5,943 nt of DNA, taken from NCBI GenBank assembly GCA_017557925.1, contig JAFYWO010000021.1, positions 1 to 5,943 on the forward strand, written 5' to 3'. The stretch is from Alphaproteobacteria bacterium. GTDB lineage: Bacteria; Pseudomonadota; Alphaproteobacteria; RF32; CAG-239. The translations under genes were made by a program, and so were the position numbers. How positions within the stretch are numbered: the stretch's first letter is position 1; each line of letters starts with the position of its first letter. The notes below the pieces were generated by a model. That model did not search any database, had not been told where the DNA came from, and saw only the letters and a program-made list of their open reading frames with translations. Shown here piece by piece: positions 5,863 to 5,943 of this stretch.

Positions 5863-5943
5863 GTGGTGATCCATAAGAGGCTTGCCACATTGAATAAGCT
5901 TGATTGTTTTTTAGACTGGATTGCCACGCTTCGCTCGCAATGA
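5838..5943. repeat. Imperfect palindromic intergenic repeat, cut by the window end
   Basis: The left arm (5840-5873, from TCATCACGAGG to GGTGATCCA) and the right arm (5917-5943, TGGATTGCCACG to GCAATGA) are imperfect inverted copies around a spacer of about 43 bp. Each arm also has its own inner dyad, ATCAC/GTGAT on the left and ATTGC/GCAAT on the right. The right arm matches the widespread 'TCATTGCGAG...GGCAATCCA' repeat that I recall from Rickettsiales and some other bacteria. No transposase is present, so this is a non-autonomous or relic element. The right end probably continues past base 5943. Confidence 0.75.

Overview
The window reads as AT-rich chromosomal DNA from a Gram-negative, probably anaerobic or microaerophilic bacterium. 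The Gram-negative call rests on a secreted protease ending in what looks like an outer-membrane autotransporter barrel. The anaerobe call rests on a complete [FeFe] hydrogenase with intact H-cluster cysteines. An imperfect palindromic repeat at the right end resembles the 'TCATTGCGAGGAGCG...' family that I associate with Rickettsiales and other Alphaproteobacteria, among other groups. A low-GC host-associated alphaproteobacterium is therefore a reasonable guess, but the sequence does not prove it.

Layout: (1) Positions 1-2808 (+) hold the 3' part of a subtilisin-family (S8) serine protease autotransporter. The window opens inside its Asp/Gly/Asn-rich repeats, so the true start and signal peptide lie upstream. 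(2) Positions 2809-2869 hold a strong, symmetrical terminator hairpin between two convergent genes. (3) Positions 2870-4048 (-) hold a 392-residue protein I do not recognise, built from two diverged copies of one domain plus what looks like the first stub of a third. (4) Positions 4049-4229 are a divergent, very AT-rich promoter region containing an 8-bp inverted repeat. (5) Positions 4230-5681 (+) encode a group B-type monomeric [FeFe] hydrogenase. Its start is better placed at 4230 than at an ATG at 4218, because that ATG forms part of the Shine-Dalgarno sequence. (6) Positions 5682-5943 are non-coding: a rho-independent terminator, three 26-bp-spaced copies of a repeat arm, and a palindromic repeat that runs to the window edge.

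The three genes do not form an operon: genes 1 and 2 converge and genes 2 and 3 diverge. There is no sequence evidence that they work together. The hydrogenase maturases (HydE, HydF, HydG) and a redox partner must be encoded elsewhere. The points most worth a second look are the RTX-like acidic repeats on the protease and their higher-order pattern, the duplicated-domain protein of unknown family, and the palindromic repeat, whose two arms show compensatory changes in an internal stem.
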